Below, one piece after another: positions 5,437 to 7,937 of a DNA stretch of 7,937 nt. The notes below the pieces were generated by a model. That model worked only from the letters and a program-made list of their open reading frames with translations, was not told the DNA's origin and searched no databases. A program made the position numbers and the translations under genes. How positions within the stretch are numbered: the first letter of the stretch is position 1; every line of letters begins with the position of its first letter. The stretch comes from Caldithrix sp. (lineage in GTDB: Bacteria; Zhuqueibacterota; Zhuqueibacteria; Oceanimicrobiales; Oceanimicrobiaceae). The stretch lies in contig SMXE01000258.1 in assembly GCA_004357015.1 (NCBI GenBank), forward strand, positions 1-7,937, written 5' to 3'.

Positions 5437-6900
5437 TCAAAGTGATTCCTGCACAAATGTGATCACGATGTCGATCCGTCGGTTCTGCGCACGGCCGTTT
5501 CTCGTTTCATTGCTGGCGATGGGCCGTCTTTCGCCGTAGCCGAGCGCTGTTATTCGGCTGTCGTCAAGTCCCATGTTTGCCAGCAGGTACTGTTTTACGG
5601 CCAGTGCTCTCTGATGGGAGAGGTTTTGGTTGAACCTGTCATCGCCGATCGAGTCAGTGTGGCCTTCTATGGCGAGCGGCGAGTTTGAAAACTTGCGCAA
5701 GGCTCGCTGCACTCTGGCCAGCAGTGTGAAGTACTGCGGCCGGATGGTGGTCCTGCCGGACGGAAAAGTCAAACCGATGAGCCGAATGATAAGGTCATTG
5801 CCTTTTCGCAGAACTACTGCTTCATTGCTGGCGAACATTTCTTCCACCGCCCGGACGCGTTCTTCCCGCCGCCTTTTTAGCTCGAGCCGGTACTGTTTTT
5901 CCTGTAGCTCCGCCTGCAGCCCTTGTTCGCGTGAACGGTATTTTTGCAAGTCTTCATTGAGTTTTTGAATTTCGGCGTTCTTTTCCTGCACTTCAGAAAT
6001 AAGCCCTCGCTTCTCGGTTTGCAACGCTCTGGAAGTCTTCAGGATGTTTCGCAAAGGTTTCTCCATGCCTTCCTCGAAATGTGCTTCAAAGCCCATCTCT
6101 TTGGCAATTCCTTCAACCAGGATTTCGTAATTCTGGATAAAACGCTCCCAGTCCTTATCATTTTTCTTGAGCCGTTTGATGTCCCGCGTCAAAGAAATGG
6201 CGTGTTTAGCTTCAATTTCGGCTTTCTCCGCAAGCTCCTTCGCGTTCGATTCGGACCGGCGATCGCTGTTCAGAATCGTCTCAGCTCCTTGCAATAACTG
6301 CAGCGCATTCGCATAGGTAATGGGTGCGTACTTATCGGCTGCAACTTCTTTAGCCTGCTTAATCAGGTTCCGAACTGTGCCGATGATGCTGACTTTTATC
6401 GCATTCAGCTCTGCCCGCCGGAATAGATTGTCAATCTCGGGTACTTTCTTTTTTGCGCCCTTGACATCGTTTCTTTCGAGCTTCTTTGCGGCGCCGATAA
6501 ATTGTGATTCGGCCTTTTCGTAGAGCTGGCGGGCGTACTCCGGAGCATTGGCTCGCAACGCATCCTCACGGGCTTTCAAGCTGGTGCCGAATGTGATTTG
6601 GCCAAGCTTGGCGGTGTCGAGACAAACTTTCAGGCGTTGGCGCACTTCAGCCAGCTTGTTCTCGATATCCCTGATTTTCTTTCCCTCCTGAAAATCCTTA
6701 AGGGCTCGATTGTACTGGTTCATTGCATTCTTGAAATTGGAAGGCGCCAGCAAATTGGCTTGCTCTGCCTGCACCTGAGCGAGCAGTTTGTCCGTTTTGC
6801 CAAAAAGCGTTTGCCGAAGCTCGTCCTGGTTCTGGGCGTTTGCCTGGAGTACGGGCATTGCCAAAAGAATCGATATTAGAAGCAAAATATAGCGTTTCAT
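5437..6900 (-). CDS. OmpA-family peptidoglycan-binding protein with long helical/coiled-coil N-terminus
   Basis: The product is 487 residues. A signal peptide (MKRYILLLISILLAMPVLQANA) has an A-N-A site after residue 22. Residues about 25-280 are alpha-helical, rich in Lys, Glu, Ala and Gln, with repeated paired-helix segments (FKNAMNQYNRALKDFQ, YARQLYEKAESQF, YANALQLLQGAE) reminiscent of the DUF4398-type region before OmpA domains. A coiled coil follows at about 290-352. The OmpA/MotB domain spans about 363-483: LTFPSGRTTIRP, IEGHTDSIGDD, NLSHQRALAVKQYL, ITALGYGERRPIASN and QNRRIDIVI. Asp416 and Arg431 have the 15-residue spacing of the diaminopimelate-binding pair (Asp271/Arg286) in Acinetobacter OmpA, so peptidoglycan binding is well supported. 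There is no beta-barrel and no lipobox, so it is probably a periplasmic rod tethered to the wall rather than a porin. AAAGGA at 6908-6913, 7 bases before the ATG, supports the start. It is first in the envelope operon and divergent from uppS. Confidence 0.93.
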   Translation of the reverse strand: MKRYILLLISILLAMPVLQANAQNQDELRQTLFGKTDKLLAQVQAEQANLLAPSNFKNAMNQYNRALKDFQEGKKIRDIENKLAEVRQRLKVCLDTAKLGQITFGTSLKAREDALRANAPEYARQLYEKAESQFIGAAKKLERNDVKGAKKKVPEIDNLFRRAELNAIKVSIIGTVRNLIKQAKEVAADKYAPITYANALQLLQGAETILNSDRRSESNAKELAEKAEIEAKHAISLTRDIKRLKKNDKDWERFIQNYEILVEGIAKEMGFEAHFEEGMEKPLRNILKTSRALQTEKRGLISEVQEKNAEIQKLNEDLQKYRSREQGLQAELQEKQYRLELKRRREERVRAVEEMFASNEAVVLRKGNDLIIRLIGLTFPSGRTTIRPQYFTLLARVQRALRKFSNSPLAIEGHTDSIGDDRFNQNLSHQRALAVKQYLLANMGLDDSRITALGYGERRPIASNETRNGRAQNRRIDIVITFVQESL

Positions 6901-6932
6901 CTTCAGTTCCTTTCATGTTCAAGCATAAATAG

Positions 6933-6961
6933 ATGTTAACAAATAATGCTCGGTTTGTCAA
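6933..6961 (-). promoter_or_regulatory. Sigma70-type promoter of the OmpA-domain gene
   Basis: On the minus strand there is a perfect TTGACA (6956-6961), a 17-base spacer and TAACAT (6933-6938, four of six matches). The predicted start near 6926 gives a leader of about 25 bases containing the AAAGGA ribosome site. This is the best promoter match in the window. A 6-bp inverted repeat, TTTGTC (6954-6959) and GACAAA (6963-6968), overlaps the -35 box. Confidence 0.7.
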
Positions 6962-7087
6962 GGACAAAGATTTTCGGCCGCTATAGTGTTACAATTAAAA
7001 CCTGGCTTGCGGGAACCTTGGGCGTTTCAAATCTGTGAAATAAGAATAAACGGATTGGGGGGAATTGTGCCAGTATTCGCTTTGCAT

Positions 7088-7110
7088 AAGTCAAGAATTT
7101 TTCTTGACTT
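7088..7110. promoter_or_regulatory. Perfect 10-bp inverted repeat upstream of uppS, operator candidate
   Basis: The arm AAGTCAAGAA (7088-7097) and its exact reverse complement TTCTTGACTT (7101-7110) are separated by TTT. The right arm contains the TTGACT -35 candidate for uppS, so a dimeric protein bound here would block RNA polymerase. It is not followed by a T-run on either strand and no gene ends next to it, which argues against a terminator. The regulator is not identifiable from the window. Confidence 0.6.
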
Positions 7111-7132
7111 TGTACCGTGCTTGGTTTACCTT
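7104..7132 (+). promoter_or_regulatory. Probable uppS promoter
   Basis: TTGACT (7104-7109, five of six matches) is followed after 17 bases by TACCTT (7127-7132, three of six). The predicted start near 7139 leaves a leader of about 33 bases. The -35 lies inside the right arm of the inverted repeat at 7088-7110. The remainder of the 271-base divergent gap (6969-7087) shows nothing I can support beyond AT-rich sequence. Confidence 0.45.
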
Positions 7133-7171
7133 TTAAGTTTAAAAAAAGATGAATATAGAGGCAAATAAATC

Positions 7172-7937
7172 ATGGATGAAGCGCAGCTAAAAGAGCGCAT
7201 CTTGAAAAGTGAAAATGTCCCGGCGCATGTCGCGATCATCATGGATGGTAATGGCAGATGGGCGCGTCGTCAGGGACTTTCGCGTGTTGAAGGCCACAAA
7301 GAAGGCATCAATTCCGTGCGCGAGGTCGTGCGGGCGTCTGCCGAGCTCGGCGTGCAACATTTGACGCTTTACACTTTTTCCACTGAAAACTGGAACCGGC
7401 CAGCAAGTGAGGTTTCCGCTTTGATGCGACTCCTGCTCAAGACAATTCGTTCAGAAGTGCAAGACCTGAATGAAAACAATGTTCGCTTGCAAGTGATTGG
7501 CAATCTGCAAGATTTACCTTTTCCGGCACGTACGGGGATGCAGAGTGCCATAAGACTTCTGAGCAAAAACACGGGGCTTACACTCTATCTGGCCTTGAGT
7601 TACAGCAGCCGCAGAGAGATAACCGATTGTATTAAGTCCATCGTTAGCAAGGTTCAGTCGGGCGAAATCACAGCCAACGAAATCGTTGAGGCTACCGTCT
7701 CGCAAAATCTGTACACTTCGGGAATTCCGGATCCTGACTTGCTTATCCGGACAAGCGGCGAGCTGCGGATCAGCAATTTTCTGCTCTGGCAACTTGCCTA
7801 CACGGAAATATATGTATCTGAAGTCCTCTGGCCGGATTTTCGACAAGAGGAGTACTTTCAAGCCATCCTGGCATATCAAAAACGTGAGCGCCGCTTTGGT
7901 AAAGTGAGCGAACAGATTCAACTCGAAAAAGCTGCAA
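7172..7937 (+). CDS. uppS: Undecaprenyl diphosphate synthase UppS (stop codon outside window)
   Basis: UppS is the cis-prenyltransferase that extends farnesyl diphosphate with isopentenyl diphosphate to the C55 carrier lipid used for peptidoglycan and other wall polymers, acting at the inner face of the membrane. The visible 255 residues hold the full active site with a constant -1 offset from E. coli UppS: Asp25, Asn27 and Arg29 in MDGNGRWA; His42 in EGHKEG; Phe69, Asn73 and Arg76 in FSTENWNRP; Arg193, Arg199 and Ser201 in LIRTSGELRIS; Glu212 in YTEIYV; and the family ending LWPDF. E. coli UppS is 253 residues, so only a short tail is missing. The ATG at 7172 fits the family start; a GAGG about 10 bases upstream is a modest ribosome site. 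In many bacteria cdsA and dxr follow, but that lies beyond the window. The gene is divergent from the OmpA-domain gene and has an operator-like inverted repeat upstream. Confidence 0.96.
   Translation, partial: MDEAQLKERILKSENVPAHVAIIMDGNGRWARRQGLSRVEGHKEGINSVREVVRASAELGVQHLTLYTFSTENWNRPASEVSALMRLLLKTIRSEVQDLNENNVRLQVIGNLQDLPFPARTGMQSAIRLLSKNTGLTLYLALSYSSRREITDCIKSIVSKVQSGEITANEIVEATVSQNLYTSGIPDPDLLIRTSGELRISNFLLWQLAYTEIYVSEVLWPDFRQEEYFQAILAYQKRERRFGKVSEQIQLEKAA

Noticed and set aside
6982..6987. TATAGT as a -10 box for an extra plus-strand promoter
   Set aside because: The only -35-like element (TTGTCA at 6955-6960) is 21 bases away, too far, and belongs to the minus-strand promoter.
7025..7040. 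TTTCA and TGAAA inverted repeat in the divergent gap
   Set aside because: Five-base arms in AT-rich sequence are expected by chance, and no promoter element coincides convincingly.
7514..7921. Minus-strand open frame opposite uppS
   Set aside because: It is fully antisense to conserved UppS motifs and is a shadow frame.

Overview
The window carries eight protein-coding genes, two of them cut by its edges, and no RNA gene, CRISPR array, insertion sequence or prophage that I can see. It looks like the chromosome of a Gram-negative bacterium: there are a signal-peptide OmpA-type peptidoglycan-binding protein, a lipoprotein with a lipobox, and a periplasm-facing LytR_C protein. Base composition is moderate (about half G+C by eye), with AT-richer intergenic gaps. 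Several starts have little or no Shine-Dalgarno sequence (thyA, the TPR lipoprotein, the small exported protein), while others have a strong one. The gene mix (M29 aminopeptidase, MtnA, stand-alone LytR_C protein, OmpA protein with a long helical N-terminus) would suit an uncultured FCB-type lineage such as the Calditrichota/KSB1 neighbourhood, but that is a low-confidence inference.

Layout. 1-534 (minus): N-terminal part of thymidylate synthase, thyA. 535-763: divergent promoter gap that includes a GCG-periodic leader motif. 764-1882 (plus): M29-family aminopeptidase. 1899-3020 (minus): TPR lipoprotein. It lies 4 bases downstream of mtnA (3025-4068, minus), the methylthioribose-1-phosphate isomerase, so the two are probably one transcription unit. 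4235-4771 (minus): single-pass membrane protein with a LytR_C domain. 4827-5339 (minus): small exported, beta-rich protein of unknown function. 5437-6900 (minus): OmpA-domain protein with a long helical and coiled-coil region. 6901-7171: divergent control region. 7172 to the window end (plus): undecaprenyl diphosphate synthase, uppS.

The right half reads as an envelope-biogenesis neighbourhood. UppS makes the lipid carrier for cell-wall precursors. The OmpA-domain protein should bind peptidoglycan, and LytR_C domains belong to a family tied to cell-wall polymer attachment. The OmpA-domain gene has a good sigma70-type promoter (TTGACA, 17 bases, TAACAT). An intrinsic terminator follows the small exported gene, so these two probably form one main transcript. 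That terminator's U-tract runs directly into the ribosome-binding site of the LytR_C gene, an arrangement that suggests read-through or attenuation control. Upstream of uppS there is a perfect 10-bp inverted repeat over the likely -35 box, a good operator candidate.

The left half is housekeeping: dTMP synthesis, peptide turnover and methionine salvage. I see no clear new defence or mobile system. The most interesting items are the uppS inverted repeat, the terminator/RBS junction, and the uncharacterised exported protein between the OmpA-domain and LytR_C genes.
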